Source: Verrucomicrobiia bacterium
GTDB lineage: Bacteria > Verrucomicrobiota > Verrucomicrobiia > Limisphaerales > JADLHS01
Direction: 5' to 3'
Assembly: GCA_023953615.1 (NCBI GenBank)
Contig: JAMLJH010000001.1
Coordinates: 971,360-1,035,359, forward strand
DNA: 64,000 nucleotides
Position numbers and translations under genes: made by a program. Positions 8,881-18,553 of this stretch are shown in pieces. Each line of letters opens with the position of its first letter. Position 1 is the stretch's first letter. The notes beneath the pieces were generated by a model. It was not told the DNA's origin. It did not search any database and saw only the letters and a list, made by a program, of their open reading frames with translations.

Positions 8881-9031
8881 GTAGCCCACGGCGTAAGCCG
8901 TGGGTTCTGGTCGGACAAATCACCAGCCCCGGCAGGGGCGATAGAAAACCGTCGCCGCACGCCTGAATCAGCCGCCCCTACGGGGCCTGCTCCAAGACCA
9001 CCACTCTCCCACGGCTCACGCCGTGAGCTAC
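8881..9031. repeat. Composite palindromic (REP/BIME-like) intergenic element
   Basis: Two 24-nt outer copies (8881-8904 and 9008-9031) are inverted relative to each other with two mismatches. Each is itself a hairpin; the left one is CCCACGGC-GTAA-GCCGTGGG. Between them are two GC-rich hairpins with the same stem, GCCCC-GGCA-GGGGC at 8926-8939 and GCCCC-TAC-GGGGC at 8974-8986. The arrangement resembles REP/BIME elements of other bacteria. It lies between two minus-strand genes, so it could also stabilise mRNA ends. Confidence 0.7.
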
Positions 9032-9112
9032 CCTCTGACACTGCTCCGCCGCTTCCCATCTCCCATTTGCAATCTGCTAAACCATGTCTCGGTGGCTAAT
9101 CTCTTGGGTTTG

Positions 9113-9131
9113 CGGCGGTCTATGACCGCCG
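9113..9131. repeat. Short perfect hairpin downstream of the sugar isomerase gene
   Basis: CGGCGGTC-TAT-GACCGCCG forms an 8-bp stem with a 3-nt loop 20 bp beyond the stop of the minus-strand isomerase gene. There is no T tract on either side, so it looks like a second type of intergenic palindrome rather than a classical terminator, although it could still protect the 3' end of the transcript. Confidence 0.5.
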
Positions 9132-9150
9132 TTACAAATTTGCGGACGCA

Positions 9151-10047
9151 TTACACGTCGCAAAGCTGAACGGCCTGGCGCAAGGAGGTGAGCGGGTCGC
9201 GCTTGGGAATAAATTCCTGTGCCACGTAACCCTTGAAACCCGTCGCCAGAATGGCTTGCATGACGCGCGGATAAAATAATTCCTGCGACTCATCAATCTC
9301 ATTGCGGCCCGGCACGCCGCCGGTGTGGTAGTGATCAAAGTACTGGTGCTGCTCGCGAATGGTGGCGCAGATGTCGCCTTCCATGATTTGCATGTGGTAA
9401 ATGTCGTAGAGCAATTTGAACCGCTCCGATCCCACCCGCTTCACCAGTTCCACACCCCAGGCGGAGTGATCGCATTGGTAATCGTGATGATTGCGTTTGC
9501 TGTTCAACAGCTCCATGCAAAGCGTCACCTTGTGGCGTTCGGCAAAGCCCACCAAACGCTTCAAGCCAATCGCGCAGTTTTCCAATCCCTGCTCATCCGA
9601 TAAGCCTTCGCGGTTGCCCGAAAAGCAGATCACCCGTTCGTAACCGTGTTCCGCCGCCACCTGGATGCGCTGCTCGTACGCGGGGACCAGTTTGTCGTGA
9701 TGTTCCACACGATTGAACGCCTTCGTAATGCCGCCCAGGCCATCCACCGACGGCCCGTTCACCATCGAACAGACCAGGCCATTTTCCTTAAGCACCGGAA
9801 AATCGGATGGATCAATCAGGTCCAGCGCCACCAATCCCAGCTCGCGACCCGCGCGCGCCAGTTGCGCCGTGGACAGTTTGCCGTAACACCATTTGCAGGC
9901 CGAGTGATGGATGTTGCCCTTCAGTTTTACAGTGCCAACAGAATCAGCGAGCGCGGAGGTCGCCGTCAGCTTGGTCGTAACCGCCACGGCGGCTCCAGCG
10001 GCGGCGACTCGCCCCAGTGCGGAACGGCGGGAAAGTTTATGATTCAT
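9151..10047 (-). CDS. Tat-exported hydroxypyruvate-isomerase-like TIM-barrel protein
   Basis: This 298-residue protein starts with a twin-arginine signal (NHKLSRRSALGRVAAAG, ending near TSALA). A sugar phosphate isomerase/epimerase TIM barrel follows. Probable metal ligands are the Glu in CMELLNSKRNHH, the Asp in LLYDIYHMQIMEGD, the His in YFDHYHTGGVPGRNE and the Glu in YVAQEFIP, the usual E-D-H-E set of the Hyi/xylose-isomerase-like family. The Tat signal implies a folded, metal-loaded periplasmic enzyme, a common type in Verrucomicrobiota. The substrate is unknown. The gene stands alone. Confidence 0.85.
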   Translation of the reverse strand: MNHKLSRRSALGRVAAAGAAVAVTTKLTATSALADSVGTVKLKGNIHHSACKWCYGKLSTAQLARAGRELGLVALDLIDPSDFPVLKENGLVCSMVNGPSVDGLGGITKAFNRVEHHDKLVPAYEQRIQVAAEHGYERVICFSGNREGLSDEQGLENCAIGLKRLVGFAERHKVTLCMELLNSKRNHHDYQCDHSAWGVELVKRVGSERFKLLYDIYHMQIMEGDICATIREQHQYFDHYHTGGVPGRNEIDESQELFYPRVMQAILATGFKGYVAQEFIPKRDPLTSLRQAVQLCDV

Positions 10048-10168
10048 ATTTTTCTATACGCATGAAAATAACAAGCGTCCGGCTGGTTTTCCAGCGGAAT
10101 ACACGCGGAATACATGCGACCGCGCGCGTAATCGGCGCTGCCATTCCTCCCGAGCCGCTCTGCAAAAA

Positions 10169-10777
10169 TCAGATTTCGAGTTGCTCCGGCAGCCCGAGAA
10201 TTTTGACCTTCGTGCGCAAGCGTACGGAAAGGGGCGCTTCGGTGGTCAACCGCCCGAGCACGCGAATGTCCGCCGGCAACAAACTGGAGGCGACGGCGTC
10301 CCGTCGGATCGCCTGGGCAATCGCGCCCTCGATGCGGCGGCGCAGCCGATCTTCGACTTTCAACGGCGCGACGAAGATTCGCTCCAATTGCAAATTGCGT
10401 TTGGCCAGCTCAAACAAGCGCGGACCGTCGCGCAGAAATTCCGGCAACCGCGCCCGCGTTCCCTCGCGCCAAAGGCCGTCCCACACTGGCCGCGCTTCGC
10501 CTTGCGATAACCGGTCCGGGTCACAAATGCGATAATTCCCTCCGAGCGTGTTGATGATGTATTCCTTCATCCGTTGGTAGAAGGAAGTCCCCGTCTGGCC
10601 CACATGAGTAAGCCGGTAAGCGTTCTTGACTCGAATGGCCCAAAAATAAACGCCCGCCGATTTGCGATGCTTGCAACCAGCCAGCACGTCTGCGGTTTCC
10701 GAATAGGCGGGATAGGGACCGTCAAAAATAATCGGCCGAATTTTTGGCGGGTTTTGAGGCGAACGTTTTCCAGTCAT
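10169..10777 (-). CDS. GIY-YIG-like domain protein
   Basis: The ATG at 10777 gives 202 residues. The centre carries KSAGVYFWAIRV and then LTHVGQTGTSFYQRMKEYI, a GIY-YIG-like pattern (GVYFW ... THVGQTG ... R). The C-terminal half is a helical region rich in Arg without a domain I recognise. GIY-YIG proteins are usually nucleases; whether this one keeps a full active site is uncertain. It has no close functional neighbours. Confidence 0.55.
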   Translation of the reverse strand: MTGKRSPQNPPKIRPIIFDGPYPAYSETADVLAGCKHRKSAGVYFWAIRVKNAYRLTHVGQTGTSFYQRMKEYIINTLGGNYRICDPDRLSQGEARPVWDGLWREGTRARLPEFLRDGPRLFELAKRNLQLERIFVAPLKVEDRLRRRIEGAIAQAIRRDAVASSLLPADIRVLGRLTTEAPLSVRLRTKVKILGLPEQLEI

Positions 10778-10915
10778 GGCATTTGTCGCCGCCAAGCGTA
10801 GCGAATTTTCCGCCGTCGGTGAAGTTGGTTTTCCATCCAATCGAACTCTCGCTGACACTCCTTGCCACTTGCGTTGGGTGGCCGGAGTAAAATTTTCAGT
10901 CGTTACGCCGGCAAA

Positions 10916-11344
10916 TCATTTTGATTCACCGCGCACCAGCAAGACGGGGATGGCGGTTTTGTGTCGCACCTGGCGAATGGTGCTGCCGTGAAAAATATCG
11001 CCAAAGAAACGGTGGCCGTGGCTCCCCAGGGCGATCAGGTCAAATTGCCCGGTCTCCGCCACCTTCAAAATTTCCTCGGGCGGATCTCCCAAGGCCAGTT
11101 GCGTGTGGACGGTCAAGCCGTGCTCCCGCAGTTTTGCCGCTTCGGCCTCCAGATAAGCCCGGTCCGCTTTCATTTCATCGGACTCGGCAAGTTTCAGTTG
11201 ATGAAAATACCGCGCGGCGTAGCCATCAGCCACGTGCAGGAGCAGCAGCTCCGATTGCATCCGCGTGGCCAGCACGGTGACGTGAGCCAGCAGATTGCGG
11301 TCTGCGGGCTCGCACTCGAGGGCAACTAGAATTTTGCGGTACAT
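10916..11344 (-). CDS. Universal stress protein (UspA family)
   Basis: The ATG at 11344 gives a 142-residue protein with the single-domain USP fold. It begins MYRKILVALECEPADRNLLA and ends with the nucleotide-binding motif LIALGSHGHRFFGDIFHGST plus PVLLVRGES. The GxxG-(9)-G(S/T) motif suggests the ATP-binding subclass. The start lies 7 bp after the stop of the Nramp transporter gene, so the two probably form an operon. Pairing of a USP with an ion transporter is common. Confidence 0.9.
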   Translation of the reverse strand: MYRKILVALECEPADRNLLAHVTVLATRMQSELLLLHVADGYAARYFHQLKLAESDEMKADRAYLEAEAAKLREHGLTVHTQLALGDPPEEILKVAETGQFDLIALGSHGHRFFGDIFHGSTIRQVRHKTAIPVLLVRGESK

Positions 11345-11351
11345 GGTCAAC

Positions 11352-12809
11352 CTACGGTAACGCCGGTAATCCGAGTCCAACGGAAATCGTTTCCGCCGCC
11401 GGTGCGGGCATGAACGTGTCGAACAATAATTTCAGGTTGAGCGCAATGATCACGATCGTGATGGTCCAGCCCAACAACTTGATCCAAATGGAGTTGACGA
11501 ATTCACCCATCTTGGCTTTCTCGCCAGTGAATCGCATCAACGGCCAGATGGCAAACCCCAACTGCATGGACAAAATCACCTGGCTGGTCACGAGCAGTTC
11601 GGTCGTCTTCGCTTCGCCAAACAGCCCGATCACCAGCACGGCGGGAATGATGGCGAGTCCGCGGGTGATCAAGCGCCGCAACCAGGGACGCAACCGGATG
11701 TTGACGAATCCCTCCATGACAATTTGGCCGGCCAGCGTGCCGGTCAACGTGGAATTTTGTCCTGAAGCCAGCAGCGCCAACGCAAATAACATGCTGGCCC
11801 CCGTCGCTCCCAAAACGCCGGGCAACAGCCGGTAGGCATCTTGAATTTCGGCCACGTCCTGGTGGCCGGACCAATGAAACGCCGCGGCGGATAACACCAG
11901 GATGGCGCCGTTGATGAACAACGCGAACGTCAAGGCCACCGTGGAATCAATCGTGGCGAACTTGATGGCTTCGCGTTTGCCGGTCGCGTTTTGCTCGTAC
12001 TTCCGCGTTTGCACAATTGAGGAATGTAAATACAAGTTATGCGGCATGACCGTCGCGCCGATGATGCCAATGGCCAGATAAAGCATGCCGGGATTCTGCA
12101 CGATCTCCGCCGTCGGCATAAAGCCCGTGGCCACGCCGCCCCAATCGGGTTGAGCCAGCAACAACTCAATCGCGAAACAAGTGCCAATGGTGGTAATCAA
12201 CACCACCACGATGGCTTCCAGGCGCCGGAAGCCGCGCGCCTGCAAATAGAGCACTGCCAACACGTCCAGGGCCGTGATCAAACAACCCCAGACCAGCGGA
12301 ATGCCAAAGAGCAATTGCAACGCGATCGCCGAACCCACGACTTCCGCGAGGTCGCAGGCCGCAATTGCAACCTCGCAGAGAATCCACAAAAACCAGACCA
12401 CCGGTTTGGAATAGTGATCCCGACACGCCTGCGCCAGATCGCGTCCCGTCGCAATGCCGAGCTTGACGCAGAGGTGTTGCAGCAGAATCGCCATCAGGTT
12501 GGAAATCATGATAACCGACAAGAGCGCGTAGCCAAACTGCGCGCCCCCCGCCAGATCCGTGGCCCAGTTGCCGGGGTCCATGTAGCCTACGGCCACCAGA
12601 AAACCCGGACCGGAAAACGCCAGCAATTTGCGCCAGAAACCCGCCGAGGCCGGTACGTGGATGCTGCGATGCGACTCCGGCAGCGACACCTCTTGCCGGT
12701 GGCGGCGCCAATTTCCGGTAGGTTCGGTGGGCTGCGGTTGGTCTTCAGTTGGCTGGTGGCCCGAATTCACAGACGGTAGTGAACCTAGGTATCCATTCGC
12801 CTCGGTCAA
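11352..12809 (-). CDS. Nramp-family divalent metal transporter (MntH-like)
   Basis: This 485-residue membrane protein has about 11 hydrophobic helices. The Nramp signatures are present: [20 protein letters not shown] in helix 1 (DPGN metal site) and [20 protein letters not shown] in helix 6 (MPHN site). It should import Mn2+ or Fe2+ with protons. The first 60 residues form a hydrophilic N-terminal tail. The gene is divergent from uppP across 95 bp. I see no recognisable Mn riboswitch there. Confidence 0.92.
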   Translation of the reverse strand: MTEANGYLGSLPSVNSGHQPTEDQPQPTEPTGNWRRHRQEVSLPESHRSIHVPASAGFWRKLLAFSGPGFLVAVGYMDPGNWATDLAGGAQFGYALLSVIMISNLMAILLQHLCVKLGIATGRDLAQACRDHYSKPVVWFLWILCEVAIAACDLAEVVGSAIALQLLFGIPLVWGCLITALDVLAVLYLQARGFRRLEAIVVVLITTIGTCFAIELLLAQPDWGGVATGFMPTAEIVQNPGMLYLAIGIIGATVMPHNLYLHSSIVQTRKYEQNATGKREAIKFATIDSTVALTFALFINGAILVLSAAAFHWSGHQDVAEIQDAYRLLPGVLGATGASMLFALALLASGQNSTLTGTLAGQIVMEGFVNIRLRPWLRRLITRGLAIIPAVLVIGLFGEAKTTELLVTSQVILSMQLGFAIWPLMRFTGEKAKMGEFVNSIWIKLLGWTITIVIIALNLKLLFDTFMPAPAAETISVGLGLPALP

Positions 12810-12904
12810 GAAAAAGTGTCAATGCCGCCCGCCGCCAACCTTTCATTCTGGCCGTCGGAAATTTGTCGCTTGCCAAGTCCGCCCGGTTTTGTGTCTTGTG
12901 AGTA

Positions 12905-13684
12905 ATGCCTGACTGGCTTGCCGTTATCATCTTGGGAATTATTGAGGGAGTTACCGAATTCCTGCCCATTTCCTCCACGGGACATTTGTTGCTGGCGCAA
13001 CACTGGTTGGCGCCGCGCACGGAAATGTTCAACGTCGTCATCCAAACGGGCGCGGTCCTCGCCGTACTCGCCGTGTTCGCGCAACGCGCGAAAACCCTGG
13101 TTTTACAATGGCGCGAACCGGAGAATTTTGACTATTTGCTCAAACTATCCGTTGCGTTCGTGTTGACGGCGATCGGCGGGCTGACTTTGAAAAAGTTCGG
13201 TTTGAAATTGCCCGATGCGGTGGCGCCCGTGGCTTGGGCGACCCTGATTGGCGGGGTGCTCTTCGTCGTTGTGGAACGGTGGTTACGCGACAAAAAGACC
13301 TCGGAAAAAGTCACCTGGACGGTGGCCATTGCGGTGGGTTTGGCGCAATTGATCGCCGCCGCTTTTCCCGGGGCTTCGCGTTCCGGCACCACCATTCTCA
13401 TCGCTCTGGCGCTCGGATTAAGTCGTGGCGCGGCCACGGAATTCTCCTTTTTACTGGGTATTCCAACGTTGCTGGCGGCCGGCGCCAAAGAAGCTTTTGA
13501 TGCGCTCCGGGATCAGACTCCGCATGAACCTTGGTCGCAAGTGTTGCTGGCCACCATCGTTGCCGCCATCACGGCTTTCATCGTGGTCAAGTGGCTGCTG
13601 GGCTATATCCGCCACCACACGTTCATTCCGTTTGGCTGGTACCGCATCGCCCTGGGTCTGGTGATCCTCTGGTTGGTGCGCTGA
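12905..13684 (+). CDS. uppP: Undecaprenyl-diphosphatase UppP (BacA)
   Basis: This 259-residue polytopic protein carries both BacA signatures: EGVTEFLPISSTGHLLLAQH near the N terminus (catalytic Glu and Ser-Ser-Thr) and AFPGASRSGTTILIALALGL in the middle (PGxSRSG). It dephosphorylates undecaprenyl diphosphate to recycle the lipid carrier for peptidoglycan synthesis. Length is normal. It converges with the LysM gene 8 bp downstream. Confidence 0.94.
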   Translation: MPDWLAVIILGIIEGVTEFLPISSTGHLLLAQHWLAPRTEMFNVVIQTGAVLAVLAVFAQRAKTLVLQWREPENFDYLLKLSVAFVLTAIGGLTLKKFGLKLPDAVAPVAWATLIGGVLFVVVERWLRDKKTSEKVTWTVAIAVGLAQLIAAAFPGASRSGTTILIALALGLSRGAATEFSFLLGIPTLLAAGAKEAFDALRDQTPHEPWSQVLLATIVAAITAFIVVKWLLGYIRHHTFIPFGWYRIALGLVILWLVR

Positions 13685-13692
13685 CGCGCGGC

Positions 13693-14280
13693 TTACTTGT
13701 CGGGAATCGGAATCAAAATTTTATCGCCCACCTGCATCCGTTCCGGCTTCAACCCTTCGTTGGCTTGAAGGATCATCTCCGCCGTGATTTTTTTTCCGGT
13801 TTCCTTGCTGTAAGCCAGCGCAATGGCCGAAACGGTGTCGCCCGAGGCGACCGTGTGTTCGAGCGCTTCCTTGGGCAGATTGGCGCCGGTGGTGGTGCCG
13901 GGACGGGTGGAGGGAACCGGACGCGCCGGGGCGGGCTTGGCGGCGGCGATTCGGGTCAGCCGATCAAACTCCTTTTCCAGAAACGCGCGATCCGCCTTCC
14001 GTTTCTCTTCAATCTCCTGAACCTTGCGCGTCAGCTCACGCAAATCATCCTGACTGGCCGTCGGCGCGGTGGAGCGATTTTGATTCTGCTCACGCAACGT
14101 GGCCACCTCGCGCGCCAGCGCTTCGATCTGCTGTTTTTGGTTCTGACTTTCCTCCTGCAAAGACTGAATGTAACCGTTCAGGCGCTTGATCCGCTCGTCC
14201 AGCAACGCCGCATCCTGCCCGCGCGCCAGAAAGGTCGCCCCCAGCAAAGTCACCATTAGCAAAGCAAAAATCTGTTTCAT
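13693..14280 (-). CDS. Secreted coiled-coil LysM-domain protein
   Basis: The ATG at 14280 gives 195 residues with a clear signal peptide (MKQIFALLMVTLLGATFLAR). A coiled coil follows (about 25-115; INGYIQ-like heptads, QNQKQQIEALAREVATLREQ and RKADRAFLEKEFDRL). A C-terminal LysM module (about 145-193) reads HTVASGDTVSAIALAYSKET then ILQANEGLKPERMQVGDKI. LysM binds peptidoglycan. The protein probably sits in the periplasm on the cell wall. Its partner is unknown. Confidence 0.85.
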   Translation of the reverse strand: MKQIFALLMVTLLGATFLARGQDAALLDERIKRLNGYIQSLQEESQNQKQQIEALAREVATLREQNQNRSTAPTASQDDLRELTRKVQEIEEKRKADRAFLEKEFDRLTRIAAAKPAPARPVPSTRPGTTTGANLPKEALEHTVASGDTVSAIALAYSKETGKKITAEMILQANEGLKPERMQVGDKILIPIPDK

Positions 14281-14381
14281 AACCGGGACAATAAAAGCCC
14301 CGCCAAACGGGCGCAAGCCCGGGTTGTCCACCGACCGTCTTCCTTCGACTTTCCCATGGTTTGCGGCTACCTTGTCTCGGC

Positions 14382-15539
14382 ATGAACACGACGCAAACAC
14401 CCGAATCCACCGCGTCACCGGCGACCCCAACCGGCCCGACCCGATACACCGGGGAAGTCGTTTATATTTATGCCTTCGACATCGCCTACGACACCTCGCG
14501 CCGACCAATCTCTCAATTGCTGGGCCAGCCGGTTGAACATTTTTCGATGGACGCCAGCCGCCGCAGTCCGCGGCAGTTGTCCTTCCATCGTCCCGAAATG
14601 GTGCGACTGCCCGCCATGGAGCGCGTTGGGCCGCTCGGGCCGGTTCAGGTACAGCGCGTCATCAAGTTTCTCTCCATCGGTGCCATCAGCATCACCGTGC
14701 GCGTGCCGTTCGCCGCGAATTGTCTGCCCGACCTGATCGCGTTTCACGATCTGCAATTCAGCGACGGCTCGCTGCAAGACCACGTGTACCAACTCGCGCA
14801 CGAAGTCGTTGCGGAACTCAAAGGCCGGTTGCAATCACCGCATCCGCAATGGCGGGAAGAAGAAGCCTACACGGTCTTTTGTTTTGCCGCGCCGATCAGC
14901 GGTGCCGCGGGTCAGACGATCACCGCCCTGCAATGGTTTCAAAAGCACCGGCGTCAGGTCGCCGGACTGTTGACGCAGGAACTCGAAACCGAGCGCCTGT
15001 CCCTGCAGGAAGCCGACGAATCCACCGCGCGTTACCTCAGCTACTACGAGAACGATCTGGTGGTGATTGATTGGGATGCCGCGCTCTTGATTGATGACGC
15101 CCGCGCCTTCGATGAAACGCTGCACATCCTGGAGCTGGCCAATCTCCAGTTGACTGAACTCGAGGCCTACGACCGCTTGCTCGATGACGCGCTGGAACGC
15201 TCGTATCGCGATCTGAGCCATGATCCGTTGCGGCCGCGCCGGGACATTCTCCGCGAGCTGCGGGAAATCCGCATTGATATGGCGCGCTTCAACGATGAAC
15301 TTTCGAATACCACGAAGTTTTTCGGCGACTGGCATTTGGCGCGCATTTACGAAAAAATCTCCACGCGTCTGCACCTGGCCGAATGGCATCGCACCATTGA
15401 GGGCAAGCTGCGCATCCTCAACGACCTCTACCAAATCCTGAAGCACGATCAAACGAACCGCTGGATGATGATTCTGGAAGCCACCATCGTGCTGTTGTTC
15501 ATCATTGACCTGGTGATCCTCTTCGTCGGGCTGAAATAA
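14382..15539 (+). CDS. RMD1/DUF155-like membrane protein
   Basis: The ATG at 14382 gives 385 residues. The N terminus includes TGEVVYIYAFDIAYDTSRRP. The second half is a long helical region resembling the RMD1/DUF155 family (DNELSNTTKFFGDWHLARIY, then HRTIEGKLRILNDLYQILKH). A single C-terminal membrane helix ends the protein (MMILEATIVLLFIIDLVILF). RMD1 homologues occur in mitochondria and many bacteria; their biochemical role is not established. It has no operon partner. Confidence 0.65.
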   Translation: MNTTQTPESTASPATPTGPTRYTGEVVYIYAFDIAYDTSRRPISQLLGQPVEHFSMDASRRSPRQLSFHRPEMVRLPAMERVGPLGPVQVQRVIKFLSIGAISITVRVPFAANCLPDLIAFHDLQFSDGSLQDHVYQLAHEVVAELKGRLQSPHPQWREEEAYTVFCFAAPISGAAGQTITALQWFQKHRRQVAGLLTQELETERLSLQEADESTARYLSYYENDLVVIDWDAALLIDDARAFDETLHILELANLQLTELEAYDRLLDDALERSYRDLSHDPLRPRRDILRELREIRIDMARFNDELSNTTKFFGDWHLARIYEKISTRLHLAEWHRTIEGKLRILNDLYQILKHDQTNRWMMILEATIVLLFIIDLVILFVGLK

Positions 15540-15560
15540 ACCGGCGGGCGCCGCGGCGTT

Positions 15561-17609
15561 TTATTTCAATAGCTCGCGCAGTTTCGCGGGATCACTCGTG
15601 GGCGACTGACAGGCCGTGCCGGTGCAAACATACGCCAGCGCTCCCTCCGGCGCCGGCAGACTCCGCACGAATTCTGAAACAGCCCCGGTGGTACCGAGAA
15701 CGATTTTATTGGGTTGATAAACCGCATGCGCCGCGCGCAACAACGACCGGGTGGCGGCCGAGTCCGCCGCGCCGGCAATCACCACCCGCAACGGCTCATC
15801 CACCCAGAAATCGAGCGCTTGCAAAAGGCAGGACGAGGCTTGCGGCAATTTATCGAGTTGTGCGGCCGAACGTTGCAGGGTTCGCTCGGCGGCCTGCTTG
15901 AAATCCGCGCGTTCCGTCATGGCGGCCAGTCTCAACAACGCGAGCGTCGCCACGGAATTGCCCGCCGGCTCCGCGCCGTCGTAATCGTCCTTGATGCGGA
16001 GAATCAAATCCGGTGCGCGCGTCGGGCTTTGCCAGAATCCACCCTCGAGCGGATCGTAGAACTGGCGCAGCATCGCCTCCGCCAAGGCGATGGCAAAGTC
16101 AAGCAGGTCCGCCTGTAAAGTCGCCTCGTAAAGCTCCAACACTCCGGCCAGAAGAAAGGCATAAGCCTCGAGCAATTGCACCTCATCCCGCGTCCCGTTC
16201 CGCCAGCGATGATAAAGCGTCGGCTCCGTTGCCACCCACAGGTGGTCCCGGAGGAAAGTCAGATTTTTTTGCGCCGCCGCCAGATAGCGCGGTTCATCCA
16301 AAATCACGCCGGCGCGCGCCAACGCGCCCAACATCAGCCCGTTCCAGGAAGCGAGGATTTTATCATCCAGAAACGGTCGGACGCGCTGCGCACGGACCGC
16401 CCGCATTTTGGCAAGGCCCGCCGCCAGGAGCGGTTGATCCGCCGCGGGAACATCGGGCTGCACCACGCTCAACACGTTCAACCCCGGCAACGGATGCGGA
16501 TGACTGTGATCCATGAAATTGCCCTCCTTGGTGATGCCGAAGTAATCCACCACCACGATGAATTCTTCGGGCGACAACAACTTGGCCAGCTCGTCGTGGG
16601 TCCAACAATAAAATTTGCCCTCCTGTCCCTCGCTGTCGGCGTCTTCGGCGGAATAAAATCCGCCCTCGGGATGCGTCAGGTCGCGCAGGACGTAATCCAG
16701 AATATCGCGCGCGACTTCGGCGTGGCGCTGCTCGCCACTGACCTGGTACGCCTCCAGATAGAGCTGCGCCAGTTGCGCGTTGTCATAAAGCATTTTCTCG
16801 AAGTGCGGCACGAGCCACCGTTCATCCACGGAATAGCGCGCGAAACCACCCCCGAGCTGGTCGTGAATTCCGCCCGCCGCCATTTTGTCACCGGTGTGCA
16901 ACACCATCCGCCGGGCCTCCGCGTCATTGAATCGCTTCGCGTAACGCAGCAGGAAAAGCGGCCGGCTCGGTTGGGGAAATTTGGGCGCCTCGCTGAAACC
17001 GCCGGTCACCGCATCGTAAGTCGCCTTGAAGGAAACGCCGGCCCGTTGCAAAACTTCGCGGGAAAGCGCCGTCGGCTCGGTGGCCGCTTGCGTGAGCGTT
17101 TGCATGCGCGCATGAATGTCATCCGCCGAAGCCACGATCTCCGGCTCATGCTTTTTCCAGATGGCGGCGATTTCCTGCAACAACGAGAGAAAACTGCGGC
17201 GCCCGCCCCGATCTTCGGGAGGAAAATAAGTGCCGCCAAAAAACGGTTTCAAATCGGGCGTCAGAAACACGTTCAACGGCCAGCCGCCGCTGCCGGTCGT
17301 GCTCTGCACAAAGGTCATGTAAATTTTGTCCACGTCGGGGCGCTCTTCGCGATCCACCTTGATGCTGACAAAATGTTCGCGCAAAAACGCCGCCACCGGT
17401 TCCGCCTCGAACGACTCGCGCTCCATGACGTGACACCAATGACAGGTCGAGTAGCCGATGCTCAGAAACACGGGTTTCCGTTCGGCGCGGGCGCGGGCAA
17501 AGGCCGCTTCCCCCCACGGAAACCAATCCACGGGATTGTGCGCGTGTTGCAACAAGTAGGGCGATTTCTCGTGGATCAGGAGGTTGGTGTGCTTCGCGGT
17601 TGCGGCCAT
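15561..17609 (-). CDS. YyaL/SPATA20-like thioredoxin-domain protein
   Basis: The ATG at 17609 gives 682 residues; other in-frame ATGs lie at 17624 and further upstream. The N-terminal thioredoxin-like domain (about 1-165) has the family motif [16 protein letters not shown] with CxxC. A large alpha/alpha barrel follows, containing [20 protein letters not shown] and [20 protein letters not shown]. The C terminus carries [15 protein letters not shown]. Family members are conserved from bacteria to humans and their reaction is not settled. The gene is divergent from a CPBP protease. Confidence 0.9.
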   Translation of the reverse strand: MAATAKHTNLLIHEKSPYLLQHAHNPVDWFPWGEAAFARARAERKPVFLSIGYSTCHWCHVMERESFEAEPVAAFLREHFVSIKVDREERPDVDKIYMTFVQSTTGSGGWPLNVFLTPDLKPFFGGTYFPPEDRGGRRSFLSLLQEIAAIWKKHEPEIVASADDIHARMQTLTQAATEPTALSREVLQRAGVSFKATYDAVTGGFSEAPKFPQPSRPLFLLRYAKRFNDAEARRMVLHTGDKMAAGGIHDQLGGGFARYSVDERWLVPHFEKMLYDNAQLAQLYLEAYQVSGEQRHAEVARDILDYVLRDLTHPEGGFYSAEDADSEGQEGKFYCWTHDELAKLLSPEEFIVVVDYFGITKEGNFMDHSHPHPLPGLNVLSVVQPDVPAADQPLLAAGLAKMRAVRAQRVRPFLDDKILASWNGLMLGALARAGVILDEPRYLAAAQKNLTFLRDHLWVATEPTLYHRWRNGTRDEVQLLEAYAFLLAGVLELYEATLQADLLDFAIALAEAMLRQFYDPLEGGFWQSPTRAPDLILRIKDDYDGAEPAGNSVATLALLRLAAMTERADFKQAAERTLQRSAAQLDKLPQASSCLLQALDFWVDEPLRVVIAGAADSAATRSLLRAAHAVYQPNKIVLGTTGAVSEFVRSLPAPEGALAYVCTGTACQSPTSDPAKLRELLK

Positions 17610-17665
17610 ATCGAACCCAACCATCGGAGCTTCCTCCGTCAACATCCAGAGAAATCTCAAGCGCC

Positions 17666-17775
17666 GGAGCGCGAGCGGTCCCCGCTCGCAGCGCTCCGCC
17701 CAACATGAAAGCGTGGGATATTTCAGCCAGGTTACTCCCCGGCCACACGCTGCGGACAGGGACCGTCCGCGCTCC
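17666..17775. repeat. GC-rich palindromic intergenic repeats
   Basis: Two inverted repeats lie between divergent genes. The first (17666-17697) has an inner 8-bp stem GCGAGCGG-TCC-CCGCTCGC inside an outer GGAGC/GCTCC pair. The second (17752-17770) pairs GCGGAC with GTCCGC across AGGGACC. They resemble interspersed palindromic repeats more than operators, because they are GC-rich and not centred on a promoter I can see. Confidence 0.45.
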
Positions 17776-17823
17776 GAAAAACCAATTCTCGCCCGACGGC
17801 AACCGCTGCACTAAGCTGACGCC

Positions 17824-18540
17824 GTGTGGTCCAATCGTCATTGGAAAACGGAAACCGTCGTGGCTTTTCTGCTCGGCGTGCTGGGTTTTTTGTTTCTCGG
17901 CATGGTGCTCACCCGCCTGTTTTTCGGGCCGATGTCCGAGGGCGCGGTCCCGACCGTCCCGCGCGTTGCGCTCGGCGTGCTGTGTTATCAGTTGGGCACT
18001 TTGATCTGCGCCGGCTGGTTTCTGCGTCAGCACCAGACGGGCTGGCGCGTCGGGTTTGGCTGGGGCAACATTGGCGCGCCAGTGCTTTGGCTGCCGCTGG
18101 TGACCATTGCCTTGTTTCTTCCCGTCGGCGCGCTGCTGCGGGGCGGAATTGCGCTGCTGTTGAAATCAGTGGGCTGGTCGGATCAGGAGCAGAGCGCTTT
18201 ACTCATTTTGCAAAACGCCAACACGCTGCCCGCCCTGTTGCTGCTGGGATTCATCGTCGTAGTTCTCGCGCCGCTGGTGGAGGAAATCGTCTTCCGCGGC
18301 GTGTTGTATCCCTGGATCAAAAACCTGGGATTTCCGCGACTGGCCTTATGGAGCACGGCGATTCTGTTCGGCGTCATTCATTGGAATCTGGCGGCTTTGC
18401 TGCCGCTGGTGGGGCTGGCGTTGCTCTTCGTCTGGCTCTATGAAAAGACGGATAACCTCCTCGCTCCCATCCTCGCGCACACTCTGTTTAACGCGGTGAA
18501 CTTCACCTTGTTTCTGGTGTTGCGCGAACGCACCCCATGA
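17824..18540 (+). CDS. CPBP-family intramembrane metalloprotease
   Basis: The start is a GTG at 17824 (238 residues). The protein is very hydrophobic, with about seven helices. It has the CPBP/Abi motifs: EEIVFRGVLYPWI (EExxxR), FGVIHWNLAAL (second motif His) and HTLFNAVNFTLF (third motif). These enzymes cleave within membranes, and in other bacteria some give bacteriocin immunity. It begins a likely operon: thiL starts 13 bp downstream. Confidence 0.88.
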   Translation: MWSNRHWKTETVVAFLLGVLGFLFLGMVLTRLFFGPMSEGAVPTVPRVALGVLCYQLGTLICAGWFLRQHQTGWRVGFGWGNIGAPVLWLPLVTIALFLPVGALLRGGIALLLKSVGWSDQEQSALLILQNANTLPALLLLGFIVVVLAPLVEEIVFRGVLYPWIKNLGFPRLALWSTAILFGVIHWNLAALLPLVGLALLFVWLYEKTDNLLAPILAHTLFNAVNFTLFLVLRERTP

Positions 18541-18553
18541 ACGTTGCCGCCGT

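Noticed and set aside
12810..12904. Possible manganese riboswitch between the Nramp gene and uppP
   Set aside because: The 95-bp region lacks recognisable yybP-ykoY structure.
16176..17708. 510-codon forward ORF opposite the YyaL-like gene
   Set aside because: A long antisense shadow of a GC-rich gene; its His/Arg-rich protein has no domain, while the opposite strand encodes a clear family member.
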